Assembly: GCA_030834445.1 (NCBI GenBank)
Contig: JAURFC010000005.1
Span: 1-49,569, forward strand
From: Bacillota bacterium
GTDB taxonomy: Bacteria > Bacillota_I > Bacilli_A > RFN20 > CAG-826
DNA length: 49,569 bases
Reading direction: 5' to 3'
The notes beneath the pieces were generated by a model that was given only the letters and a program-made list of their open reading frames with translations, had not been told where the DNA came from and made no database searches. This document shows positions 14,474 through 23,199 of the stretch, piece by piece; position 1 is the stretch's first letter; the number at the start of each line of letters is the position of its first letter. A program made the translations under genes and the position numbers.

Positions 14474-15850
14474 TTAGAAATGTATAGGCTTATCGAGAAT
14501 TCCGAATCCAGCTTCCATCATCATTTCCGACAAAGTTGGATGCGGATGAATCGTATGGGCAAGTTCTTCGGCCGTTGCTTCTAAATTGATGGCTAAGGAC
14601 GCTTCGGTAATCATTTCCGTCGCGGTCACTGAATAAATATGCACACCAATAATTTCATTATACGGTTGCGAGGCAATGACTTTGATTAACCCTTCTTTTT
14701 CATTTTCACCCATGGCTTTTCCATTGGCGATAAGTGGGAAGGTTGAAACCTTATAGTTTAAACCTTGCGCTTTCGCTTCTTGTTCCGTTAAACCCACCAT
14801 TGCAATTTCTGGGAAGGTGTAAATACCACTAGGAATGACTTTGAAATCCATTTTCATGTGGGAATCCCCTGCGATGTGTTGAATGGCCACTAATCCCGCA
14901 TGGCTAGCCACGTGGGCAAGCATGTATTTACCAATGACATCGCCAATCGCATACACATTGGGCGTAGACGTTTGCATGAATTCATTGACTTGAACACCAC
15001 TTTTTTCCATCTCAAGGTTGAGCGAGGCAAAACTATTCACATTTGGACGCATCCCGACCGCCATTAAGACTTTATCGGCAGCAACGGTAACCGTTTGACC
15101 CTCTTTTTCATAGGTCACGCCAGTTTCTGTAATTGCAGTCACCGACGCAGACGTTAAAATGGTGACGCCATCTTTTTCCATTTTCTTATGGAAAAGGGTG
15201 CGAATTTCATCATCAACCGGGACAAGAATTTTATCCATACGTTCAATGATCGTGACTTTTGTCCCAATCGCATTAAATACCGTAGCAAACTCTTGACCAA
15301 TGACACCGCCACCGACGATGACGAGTTCTTTAGGTTGTTCTTTTAGATCGAGAATTTCTTTGCTTGTTAACACAAAACCGCGTTCATACCCTTCCTTGAC
15401 TCCAGGTAAAGGAGGAAGAATAGGTGTAGCGCCTGTGGCAAGAATGATGTTTTTCGCGGAATGTTCTTCTTCACCGACCTTCACGGTCGTAGAGGAAGTA
15501 ACTTCACCATAACCTTTGAGTAAGGTGACACCGTTTTTCTTGAGTAATCCGGCAACCCCACCCGTCAGACGACGCACCACGCCATCTTTGCGCTTAATCA
15601 TTTCAGGAAAGTTGACAGCAAAGGAACCGTCTTGAACATCAATACCATAGTCTTTGGCGTGTTTAAACGTTTCATAGACTTTGGCAGATTTTAATAAAGT
15701 TTTGGTCGGAATACAGCCCCAGTTAAGGCAAACGCCACCGACATTATCTTTTTCAACAATGGCGACCTTTAAGCCGAGTTGACCGCCTTTAATGGCTGCG
15801 ACATACCCGCCAGGACCCCCACCGACAATGATGACATCAAAGGTAGCCAT
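14474..15850 (-). CDS. pdhD: Dihydrolipoamide dehydrogenase (PDH E3)
   Basis: 458 residues. N-terminal FAD site GGGPGGY (residues 10-16), redox disulfide C41-C46 in GGVCLNWGCIPTK, NAD site VIVGGGVIGQEFA, second FAD region YAIGDV, and the C-terminal catalytic HPHPTLSE. It reoxidises dihydrolipoamide on E2 and passes electrons to NAD+. Last gene of the four-gene PDH operon, one base after pdhC. Unlike many Mollicutes, it has no N-terminal lipoyl domain. Confidence 0.97.
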   Translation of the reverse strand: MATFDVIIVGGGPGGYVAAIKGGQLGLKVAIVEKDNVGGVCLNWGCIPTKTLLKSAKVYETFKHAKDYGIDVQDGSFAVNFPEMIKRKDGVVRRLTGGVAGLLKKNGVTLLKGYGEVTSSTTVKVGEEEHSAKNIILATGATPILPPLPGVKEGYERGFVLTSKEILDLKEQPKELVIVGGGVIGQEFATVFNAIGTKVTIIERMDKILVPVDDEIRTLFHKKMEKDGVTILTSASVTAITETGVTYEKEGQTVTVAADKVLMAVGMRPNVNSFASLNLEMEKSGVQVNEFMQTSTPNVYAIGDVIGKYMLAHVASHAGLVAIQHIAGDSHMKMDFKVIPSGIYTFPEIAMVGLTEQEAKAQGLNYKVSTFPLIANGKAMGENEKEGLIKVIASQPYNEIIGVHIYSVTATEMITEASLAINLEATAEELAHTIHPHPTLSEMMMEAGFGILDKPIHF

Positions 15851-15851
15851 A

Positions 15852-17195
15852 TTAACTCAAGAAGAGGAAAATTTGCATTGGATCTGCAAGAAGTTCCTTC
15901 ACTTTCAAGAGGAAGCGACCCCCGTCAGCACCGTCAATAATACGGTGATCAATCGTTAAGGATAAGGGTAAGACATCGCGAATTACAATTTGATTGTTTT
16001 CCACGATGGGTTTTTTATAAATGCTACCAACACCAAGGATGGCAACTTCAGGATGCTTAATCACCGGCGTTCCGAGTTTAATCCCGGTGGTACCGTAATT
16101 TGTAATTGAGAACGTTCCATTGGAAAGATCTTCTAATTTGACTGTACGGTTACGGGTTGCAGCGCCTAACGTTTCAATTTCTTTGGCAAGCGTCACAATG
16201 GATTTTTTGTCCGCGTTTTTGACGTTGGGCACAATTAATCCATCGGGTGTATCCACGGCAAGACCAATGTTAATGAAATCTTTGTATACAATTTCATCCG
16301 TTTCATGGTCAAAGGACGCATTGAAAACTGGGAATTCTTGAATGGCCATCGTCACCGCTTTGACAATGAAAGGTAAGTAGGTCAGTTTAACCCCTTTTTC
16401 AAGAAGTTTATCTTTTTGCGAAGCGCGGAATTCGACGAGTTTACTGACATCAAATTCATCCATCAACGTGGTCGAAGGAATGAGCGCATTCGCAGTATTC
16501 ATTGATTTGGCAATCGCTTGACGTAATTTCGAAATCTTCACGCGACGGACGCCATCTTTTGGAAGGGCAGGCATCGCCATGGAAACCGATGGCGCACTCG
16601 CCACAGGCGCCGAAGCATTCGACGAAGCTTGTGGAACAGACTTAGCAGCCGCTAAAATATCGGCCTTCATAATACGTCCATGTTCACCCGTTCCTTTAAG
16701 GGAAGCGAGGTTCACTCCAAGATCAGCCGCCATTTTGCGCGCAACGGGTGTAGCAAGAACTTTGCCAGAAGTTGCTGCAGCAGGGGCTTCATTATTTTCA
16801 AAACCTTCGTTGCTAGAGGCGATGACTTCGTCACTAACAACGACTTCACCAACGACCGCGGCTCCTTTTTCTTCAGTTTTTTCTTTTTTCACTTCAGGAG
16901 CAGCAGGGGCAGCCGTTTTTGGGGCTTCTACTGCGGGCGCGGGTGCAGGTGCACCTTTACCCGATTCATCAATGATGACAAGCGTTTCACCGACGTGAAT
17001 CGTTTGCCCGACATCGGCCCCTAATTTGGTTAAGACACCCGAGACAGGTGAGGGGATTTCGGCGTTGACTTTATCCGTTTCGACCACACATAATGTGTCG
17101 CCTTCTTTCACGGTGTCACCGACTTTGAAAAACCATTTTAAAATTTGGCCTTCGTGAAGTCCTTCACCAATATCCGTAAATTTAAAATCGTACAT
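15852..17195 (-). CDS. pdhC: Dihydrolipoamide acetyltransferase (PDH E2)
   Basis: 447 residues: one lipoyl domain (1-78) with the lipoylated K42 in VETDKVNAEIP, an Ala/Pro/Lys-rich linker, a peripheral subunit-binding domain (about 143-180, VLATPVARKMAADLGV), another Ala/Ser linker and the catalytic domain (about 210-447) with the active-site signature DHRIIDGADGG. The single lipoyl domain is the short version of the family. Core subunit of the pyruvate dehydrogenase complex, in the cytoplasm. Confidence 0.97.
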   Translation of the reverse strand: MYDFKFTDIGEGLHEGQILKWFFKVGDTVKEGDTLCVVETDKVNAEIPSPVSGVLTKLGADVGQTIHVGETLVIIDESGKGAPAPAPAVEAPKTAAPAAPEVKKEKTEEKGAAVVGEVVVSDEVIASSNEGFENNEAPAAATSGKVLATPVARKMAADLGVNLASLKGTGEHGRIMKADILAAAKSVPQASSNASAPVASAPSVSMAMPALPKDGVRRVKISKLRQAIAKSMNTANALIPSTTLMDEFDVSKLVEFRASQKDKLLEKGVKLTYLPFIVKAVTMAIQEFPVFNASFDHETDEIVYKDFINIGLAVDTPDGLIVPNVKNADKKSIVTLAKEIETLGAATRNRTVKLEDLSNGTFSITNYGTTGIKLGTPVIKHPEVAILGVGSIYKKPIVENNQIVIRDVLPLSLTIDHRIIDGADGGRFLLKVKELLADPMQIFLFLS

Positions 17196-17206
17196 GGTTG
17201 GCCTCC

Positions 17207-18196
17207 TTAAAGTTTAAACGCCATGAGTTTTTTAATATCGTAGCTAATACGTTTGACATCCGGCATATGGTGATATTCACCACGAGCAAGCGGAACCGTA
17301 ATATCCCATCCAGTGACACGAGCAGGTGCCGCTTCAAGCGATAAGAAGCAGTTTTCGGTGACACGGGTAATGACTTCAGAAGCAACCCCGAAGGATTTTA
17401 CCGCTTCTGAAACAACAATAAGACGACCGGTTTTACGAACGGATTCGTAAATGGTTGGATAATCAATTGGAGAAATGGTACGAAGATCAATCACTTCTGC
17501 ACGAACACCTTCCGCTTCTAACGCACGGACGGCTTTGACGGCATCGTGGACCATGGCACCCCAGCTGACAACCGTTACATTCGGATCTTTCGCTGCGTAG
17601 AACACCTTGGCTTTACCGATAGGAACAAGATATTCATTTTCAGGGACATCTTGTTTGAATGCACGGTAAATTTTCTTCGGCTCTAAATAAATGACAGGAT
17701 CTGGATCTTGGATGGCAGAGGCAAGTAAGCCTTTGGCATCATACGGTGTAGAAGGATACACAACTTTTAATCCAGGAATGTGAGCAAAGAGAGCTTCAAT
17801 CGCTTCGGAGTGGTGTTCTAACGCGCGAATACCACCACCCATTGGAACACGGAGAACCATAGGGACGGTGAAACGACTACGGGAACGGTTGCGCATACGT
17901 GCCGCGTGAACGGCAAGTTGATTGTATCCATTGAACATGAAACCATCGAATTGCATTTCGGCAACCGGTTTCAAACCATTGATGGCCATCCCAATGGCAC
18001 TCCCGACGATCCCAGCTTCAGAAATAGGCGTATCAAAGCAACGTAATTCGCCAAATTCTTCTTGTAAACCTTTGGTGACGCGGAACACGCCCCCTTCAAA
18101 ACCGGCGTCCTCACCGAAGACGACCACAGTTTTGTCTTTTCGCATTTGTTCAAACAAACCGGTATTAATGGCTTGTAATAAGGTCATTTCTGCCAT
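17207..18196 (-). CDS. pdhB: Pyruvate dehydrogenase E1 beta subunit
   Basis: 329 residues. Transketolase-type beta subunit: GEDAGFEGGVFRVTKGLQ, the FDTPISEAGIVGSAIGMA region that holds the catalytic Glu for thiamine diphosphate, EMQFDGF, and the C-terminal VSEAVKSFG domain. It makes the E1 heterotetramer with PdhA. Two bases separate it from pdhA; 11 bases from pdhC. Confidence 0.97.
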   Translation of the reverse strand: MAEMTLLQAINTGLFEQMRKDKTVVVFGEDAGFEGGVFRVTKGLQEEFGELRCFDTPISEAGIVGSAIGMAINGLKPVAEMQFDGFMFNGYNQLAVHAARMRNRSRSRFTVPMVLRVPMGGGIRALEHHSEAIEALFAHIPGLKVVYPSTPYDAKGLLASAIQDPDPVIYLEPKKIYRAFKQDVPENEYLVPIGKAKVFYAAKDPNVTVVSWGAMVHDAVKAVRALEAEGVRAEVIDLRTISPIDYPTIYESVRKTGRLIVVSEAVKSFGVASEVITRVTENCFLSLEAAPARVTGWDITVPLARGEYHHMPDVKRISYDIKKLMAFKL

Positions 18197-18198
18197 GT

Positions 18199-19293
18199 TT
18201 ATTTACCTTCCGTTTCTTTCACGTATTGGATGTATTGCGCTTTTTGCGCTTTTAAGTCATCCGTTAATGTCGCAAACGTATGATCAAAGACTTCATCGAC
18301 GGACACAACGGGTCCTTCTTTTTCAACTTTTTCAAACGTTGCTTTCACATGGGCTTCTAATTCTTCATCAAGCGCAGCTTCTTTTTTGTCATCCCATAAG
18401 TTTTTCGCTTCCATGTAGGCTTTGAAACGAATAAGAGGATCACGTTTTTTCCATTCTTCAACTTCTTCGTTTTTACGATAAATGGTTGGGTCATCAGACG
18501 TCGTGTGCGGCCCAAGACGATAGGTGAAGGCTTCGATTAAAGTCGGTCCTTCGCCTTTACGAGCACGTTCAGCCGCTTCTTTGACCACGGCGTACATGGC
18601 TAAGACGTCATTACCGTCAACTTGAATACCAGGAATCCCAACGGCGTAAGCTTTTTGCGCAAGCGTCGCCGCTTTCGTTGCTTTGCGACGTGGCGTTGAA
18701 ATCGCCCATTGGTTGTTTTGAATAATACCAATCATCGGAACATTGAAGGTCGAACCAAAGTTGAGCCCTTCATAAAATTCTCCGTGAGAGGTACCACCGT
18801 CACCAATATAGGTCACGGCCACTTGTTGATTGTTTTTTAGTAATTTTGAAGCATAAGCTAACCCTGCAGCATGGCCATATTGGGAACCAATCGGAATGTT
18901 AACCGGTAAAACATTCACATCATCAGGAACGCGCGAACCACGTTCATTCCCAAACCAATAAAGATAAATATTTTCTAATGGAACATTATGATAAAGCATC
19001 GCCGCGTGTTCACGGAATGCCGGTGAAATCCAATCATTTTTATCAAGGGCAGCCATCGTCCCAATTTGAGCAGCTTCTTGACCTTGTACAGGTGCGAAGG
19101 TAAGCATGCGACCTTGACGTTGATATTGTAAAGCACGAATGTCAGCAATACGTGCCAACTTCATCGTACGGTACATCTTTAAGAGCGTCGCTTCATCGAT
19201 TTTCGGTTCGTATGAAGGGTTGACGATTTTGCCTGTTTCATCAAGAACAGTAAAGCGTTGTTGCTTTAACGGATCAAATTTCCCAATTATCAT
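18199..19293 (-). CDS. pdhA: Pyruvate dehydrogenase E1 alpha subunit
   Basis: 364 residues. The thiamine diphosphate motif begins IGDGGTSHGEFYEGLN and ends with the Asn pair of IIQNNQWAIS; YRLGPHTTSDDPT carries the phosphorylation-loop-like region that holds the cofactor. Decarboxylates pyruvate and transfers the acetyl group to E2. First gene of the operon: SD AGGAGA five bases before the ATG, and a clear promoter upstream. Confidence 0.97.
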   Translation of the reverse strand: MIIGKFDPLKQQRFTVLDETGKIVNPSYEPKIDEATLLKMYRTMKLARIADIRALQYQRQGRMLTFAPVQGQEAAQIGTMAALDKNDWISPAFREHAAMLYHNVPLENIYLYWFGNERGSRVPDDVNVLPVNIPIGSQYGHAAGLAYASKLLKNNQQVAVTYIGDGGTSHGEFYEGLNFGSTFNVPMIGIIQNNQWAISTPRRKATKAATLAQKAYAVGIPGIQVDGNDVLAMYAVVKEAAERARKGEGPTLIEAFTYRLGPHTTSDDPTIYRKNEEVEEWKKRDPLIRFKAYMEAKNLWDDKKEAALDEELEAHVKATFEKVEKEGPVVSVDEVFDHTFATLTDDLKAQKAQYIQYVKETEGK

Positions 19294-19348
19294 AGGATTC
19301 TCCTTTTCTTTTTTTACTGAGTGAAACCTTTTTCAACACAGCAAGTAA

Positions 19349-19377
19349 AATATACTTAAAATATGTTATAAATGCAA
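19349..19377 (-). promoter_or_regulatory. pdhA promoter
   Basis: Minus strand TTGCAT (19372-19377), 17-base spacer, TATATT (19349-19354). The leader would be about 50 bases. No terminator or riboswitch-like fold was seen in it. Confidence 0.65.
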
Positions 19378-19498
19378 CCTTTAGCCCCGAACTTTCATAT
19401 TGTGAAAACATTTTTTTGGGGGAAAAAATAATCCTCATTTTGACCAAGTAAGGTTTGACTATGATTTCAACGCACTTTTTCATATAATAAAGACCAAG

Positions 19499-20041
19499 AT
19501 GATTATTCTTACAGGACCTTCTGCAAGTGGAAAAACCGAACTTGCGAAAATCTTACTTCAAAAATACAACATCCAAAAAGTGGTGACACACACCACCCGA
19601 CCCATTCGCCATAACGAAATCGATGGGGTCGACTATCATTTTGTCTCGGAAAAAATGTTTGAAACCCTCAAAAAACAAGATGCCTTTGTTGAAACTACGT
19701 TTTATAATCAATTTCATTACGGAACATCGTTTAAAGAATTAGGGGATCATAAAGTCGTAACGGTCGATCCTAATGGTCTTAAAGTGTTTGTCAGCCTTAA
19801 CAATCCGCATTACATCACCTTTTTTATTGAAGCGAACGAAGTCACCCGTATTAATCGTATGCTCATTCGCGGACAAGATTTACAATTTGCCAAACAACGT
19901 ATCGCCTGGGATCGCGTTAGTTTCCTCCCTGAAAATTTATCGCGCATTGACCATGTCATTGATAATGAAACCGTGACGATTGAGGAAGCGGCTGATCACA
20001 TCTATGCGCTCTATCAAGAAAGTTTAAAAAAGATTTCCTAA
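19499..20041 (+). CDS. Guanylate kinase-like P-loop kinase
   Basis: 180 residues with the P-loop GPSASGKTELA, the GMP-site segment THTTRPIRHNEIDGVDYHFVS and FHYGTS, all as in guanylate kinase, and a C-terminal helical lid (RMLIRGQDLQFAKQRIAWD). It is slightly shorter than standard Gmk (about 200 residues) and its central strand VVTVDPNGLKVF differs from the usual DIDVQGA, so a divergent Gmk paralogue is also possible. TATAAT ends ten bases before the ATG and there is no SD, so the message is nearly leaderless. Tail-to-tail with the rhodopsin gene. Confidence 0.82.
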   Translation: MIILTGPSASGKTELAKILLQKYNIQKVVTHTTRPIRHNEIDGVDYHFVSEKMFETLKKQDAFVETTFYNQFHYGTSFKELGDHKVVTVDPNGLKVFVSLNNPHYITFFIEANEVTRINRMLIRGQDLQFAKQRIAWDRVSFLPENLSRIDHVIDNETVTIEEAADHIYALYQESLKKIS

Positions 20042-20051
20042 GACACAATAA

Positions 20052-20083
20052 AAAAAGAACATCCTCTCGGATGTTCTTTTTGT
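20052..20083. terminator. Bidirectional terminator between the kinase and rhodopsin genes
   Basis: Stem AAAGAACATCC/GGATGTTCTTT with a TCTC loop (20054-20079) and T runs on both strands. Confidence 0.9.
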
Positions 20084-20099
20084 TTGGAATCGGATGGGT

Positions 20100-20906
20100 T
20101 TAGGCTGCTTCTTGGAAGCCTTCTTCTTGTGAGAGGAAGGTTGAAACCGTGTTGAGCATAATCCCGTAGATGATTTTGGAGGTGACGTCAGCAATCGTGT
20201 ATAACACTTGTTGCGAAACGACAACCACCGAATCGATACCTGCACCGAATAAAGCTGGCATGAGGTAGGCGATTGGATAAATCGTCCAGGTGATGTAGAA
20301 CCATGGTTTGATAAATTTGAAGATACCAACCATTTTGCTGCCTTTCATGTTCTTCGCACCTTCGTCGATAACTTTCGTCATCGTGATAAGAATGAAGACA
20401 TAGAAGACGGTTGAAATACCACCCCAGACAAGCCATAAGACTAAGTCGGATCCTGCAGTACGTCCTGGTTCGTAGAATTGACCCACGTAACCGGTAACGA
20501 TCATGAGCATCCCATAGAGGGTGAAATCACGCCAATACTTACGGAAGGCTGCTCCACTAATTGCCGCAACGAATAAGATTTGCGTTAATAAGTTGGGGAC
20601 GTCAATGAGCCAGTTAAGATAACGGAAACCGTTGGAGAACGTACCAATCGATTCATAGCCCGTGACGACACCGCCGGTAAGAACGGGTGTGTAGGAGTCA
20701 ACCCAGCTTTGTTGTTGGAAAAATAGCAACAGTAAAGCAGAGATCGACACAACGACAGAGAGAACATTCGACATGCGATACTTCGGTAAGTTTTGACGAA
20801 TCGTCAACCAGAAGTAAAGCAACCCAGCAGCCATCACGGCATAACCGAGCGTCAGGACGTGGGAGACGAGTTCGAACTCCCAAACTTGTAAGGTAATATC
20901 TGACAT
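20100..20906 (-). CDS. Light-driven sodium pump rhodopsin (NDQ type)
   Basis: 268 residues, seven membrane helices. Helix C reads RYLNWLIDVPNLLTQ: R95, then N98, D102 and Q109 at the places of bacteriorhodopsin D85, T89 and D96. This N-D-Q triplet is the mark of sodium-pumping rhodopsins such as KR2 (N112, D116, Q123). Helix F has WTIYP (W207, Y210, P211) and helix G has ADVTSK with D240 and the retinal Schiff-base lysine K244, spaced as D251/K255 in KR2. Leu106 occupies the proteorhodopsin-105 spectral position, which predicts green absorption. AAGGAGG with a good spacing precedes the ATG. Single-gene unit with a terminator behind it and a cre-like site in front. No retinal-synthesis gene (blh, crt) is in the window. 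Confidence 0.95.
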   Translation of the reverse strand: MSDITLQVWEFELVSHVLTLGYAVMAAGLLYFWLTIRQNLPKYRMSNVLSVVVSISALLLLFFQQQSWVDSYTPVLTGGVVTGYESIGTFSNGFRYLNWLIDVPNLLTQILFVAAISGAAFRKYWRDFTLYGMLMIVTGYVGQFYEPGRTAGSDLVLWLVWGGISTVFYVFILITMTKVIDEGAKNMKGSKMVGIFKFIKPWFYITWTIYPIAYLMPALFGAGIDSVVVVSQQVLYTIADVTSKIIYGIMLNTVSTFLSQEEGFQEAA

Positions 20907-20950
20907 AAAATCCTCCTTATATTACTTACTGCAATTAATTTAAACGAAAA

Positions 20951-20964
20951 TGATACCGCTTACA
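20951..20964 (+). promoter_or_regulatory. cre-like operator TGATACCGCTTACA before the rhodopsin gene
   Basis: Matches TGWAANCGNTNWCA at all positions on the reverse strand (TGTAAGCGGTATCA). Lies 45-58 bases upstream of the rhodopsin ATG, where the promoter should be; TAATAT at about 20917-20922 could be the -10, but no clean -35 was found. Confidence 0.6.
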
Positions 20965-20987
20965 ATCAATATGCTCATTGACAAAAT

Positions 20988-21617
20988 TTACTTGATCGTT
21001 AAACAGAAATCAGCAAAGTCCAAAGTATCTTTAGCATCATGGGTAATTATAATAGCCGTCATCTTCTTGTCTTTTAAATACGCCTTTAAAGACTGACGTA
21101 ATTGTATGGTGAGGGTTTCATCCAAATTGGAAAAAGGTTCATCCATCAAAATCAACGAAGGATGAGGAGCTAAGGCACGTGCACATGCCACACGTTGCAT
21201 TTGTCCACCAGATAGGCGATATGGATACGCCGATAAGATTTCTTCCAGTTGAAACAATTTGGCAAGTTGTAAAATATGCCGATGATGGAGACGCTTCGAG
21301 CCTTTCAACCCGAAGGCAATGTTGTCATAAACGGTTAAATGCGGAAATAAGGCAAAGTCTTGAAAGACGGCGCCAATCCCACGCTTTTCAGTTGGCAGGA
21401 CCATCGTGGGTGTGGAAAGAAGTTTACCTTGATGAGAAATCGTGCCTTCATCGGGTTTTAAAAAACCAAGAATCAATTGAAACAAGGTTGATTTCCCAAT
21501 GCCAGAAGGGCCAACAATGGCCGTAATGGCTTGATCGTGAAATTGATATGAAAAATCCGATAAAATCGGTTTATCGACAAAATAACGGAAACTAAGGTGA
21601 TCAATGATTAAGCTCAT
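20988..21617 (-). CDS. ABC importer ATPase, iron(III)-type
   Basis: 209 residues. Walker A GPSGIGKST, Q-loop region AVFQDFALFPHLTVYDNIAFGL, signature LSGGQMQRVACARALA, Walker B LILMDEPFSNLDE and the switch His in IITHDAKD. It lacks the C-terminal TOBE domain of full FbpC/PotA proteins, giving a core-only subunit. ATG 21617 is used because AGAGG is six bases upstream; an ATG two codons earlier touches the SD. Overlaps the permease gene and completes a binding protein-permease-ATPase set. Confidence 0.88.
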   Translation of the reverse strand: MSLIIDHLSFRYFVDKPILSDFSYQFHDQAITAIVGPSGIGKSTLFQLILGFLKPDEGTISHQGKLLSTPTMVLPTEKRGIGAVFQDFALFPHLTVYDNIAFGLKGSKRLHHRHILQLAKLFQLEEILSAYPYRLSGGQMQRVACARALAPHPSLILMDEPFSNLDETLTIQLRQSLKAYLKDKKMTAIIITHDAKDTLDFADFCLTIK

Positions 21618-23199
21618 ACGCATCCTCTTTTATCATAAGTTGACTCGCTCCAAAAACAACGAGACCCGTCAAAATCCATAATGTCACAATCATCAATGAA
21701 CTTTCAACGAGTTGTTCATCACTGGCGAATTGATATAAACGAGTAGCTAAGGTTTGATAGTTAAATGGACGTAAAAATAACGTAATCGGGAGTTCTTTGA
21801 ATACATCAATAAAAATGATGAGGAGAGCGGCAACCAAACTTTGGGCCATCATCGGCATATCCACACGGAAGAGGGTTGTCCACTTTCCTTTTTGTAAGGA
21901 ATAACTCGCATAGGTAAACTTCGTCCCAATTTTTTGATAGGAAGATTCTACAAATTGAATACCAATAGCAAGATACCGAATAACTAAGGCAATTATAAGG
22001 ATGGTGATTCCGGTTGTGAGTCGAAAAGAGAACGGCAAACCCATCGAATTAAAGAATCGTTCAAGAGGTAACACAAAAAGAAAAACCGTTAAGGCAATAA
22101 GTACTCCCGGTAAAGAATATCCGATGCTAAAGAGTCGACTCACAAGACGATACCACCTTCGATGTTGATAACGGGTCACATTCGCAACCATTAAGGCGAA
22201 AAACATGATGAGTAAAGCAACAATAAACCCCAAAATCAGTGTATTGACAAGGGGAGGAAGCAGTTCTTGAAATAAATCGTTAGGATTCATGCGTAGGAAC
22301 CATAAGCTTAATTGAATGACGGGTAATCCAATCGAGAAGAGCGTCAATAATGCGACCCACCCCCAAAAGAGGAAGCGACGTTTTCCCGTAAGTGGCATTT
22401 GACGAATCGAGCGAAGTTGGGTGGTTGAGTAGGTGTTTTTGGGATGTTTTCGTAACCAGGATTCAAAACCGATGAAGACAATAATGCCGATGACCACAAG
22501 CGCAGCAAGGCGAGTTGCCGAGTTTAAATCATTGCCATTAAACCATAATTGAAAAATGGACGTTGAGACAACGGGGATTCCAAAGTAGGAAACTAAACCA
22601 TAATCATTCAACACTTCCATCATCACTAGCACACTACTGCCAATAATGACAGGTTTTAATAAGGGTAAAAAGATTTTAAAGAATCGTTCTTTTTCTGATA
22701 ATCCTAACGTTTGCGCATTCGTAATCAGGGATTGAGGTTGTTTAACTAAAAATGCTCGCATCCCTAAATATAGATAGGGGTAGAGCGACAAGGCAAATAA
22801 AAAGATCGCTCCACGAAGGTGAAGCACTGAAAAATACGGATAAAGAAAGCCTGTCACACTCGTCATCGAACCATATAAATAACCATACACATAACTCGGT
22901 AATGCAAGGGGAATAATCATGCCTAATTCCACCCATTTTTTAAAACGAAAACGGTATAAACTCATAAAATATGCGGGTACTATTGCAAATATAACGGCCA
23001 ACAGGGCACTTCCTACCATGAGTAAACTCGTATTGACAAGCACATCCAGACCTTGTTGTTCTATAAATAAAAACCACAACGGTTGTGGATGAATCCACAA
23101 AGGACCAATGAAGGATATAAAAAGGGCAATCATCACGCCTAATAGTAAAAGCGTAATGAGTTGAAAACTTGATAAAGGCGTTAATTTTCTTAGTTCCAT
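21601..23199 (-). CDS. ABC importer permease, iron(III)/thiamine-type, fused double domain
   Basis: 532 residues with about twelve membrane segments and two BinPD-type permease halves, the FbpB/ThiP layout. The EAA-like loops are AQTLGLSEKERFFKIFLPLLKP in the first half and a YSLQKGKWTTLFRVDMP segment in the second. Overlaps the binding-protein gene by ten bases and the ATPase gene by 17. Iron(III) is preferred from the type of binding protein; thiamine or another anion is not excluded. Confidence 0.88.
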   Translation of the reverse strand: MELRKLTPLSSFQLITLLLLGVMIALFISFIGPLWIHPQPLWFLFIEQQGLDVLVNTSLLMVGSALLAVIFAIVPAYFMSLYRFRFKKWVELGMIIPLALPSYVYGYLYGSMTSVTGFLYPYFSVLHLRGAIFLFALSLYPYLYLGMRAFLVKQPQSLITNAQTLGLSEKERFFKIFLPLLKPVIIGSSVLVMMEVLNDYGLVSYFGIPVVSTSIFQLWFNGNDLNSATRLAALVVIGIIVFIGFESWLRKHPKNTYSTTQLRSIRQMPLTGKRRFLFWGWVALLTLFSIGLPVIQLSLWFLRMNPNDLFQELLPPLVNTLILGFIVALLIMFFALMVANVTRYQHRRWYRLVSRLFSIGYSLPGVLIALTVFLFVLPLERFFNSMGLPFSFRLTTGITILIIALVIRYLAIGIQFVESSYQKIGTKFTYASYSLQKGKWTTLFRVDMPMMAQSLVAALLIIFIDVFKELPITLFLRPFNYQTLATRLYQFASDEQLVESSLMIVTLWILTGLVVFGASQLMIKEDAYELNH

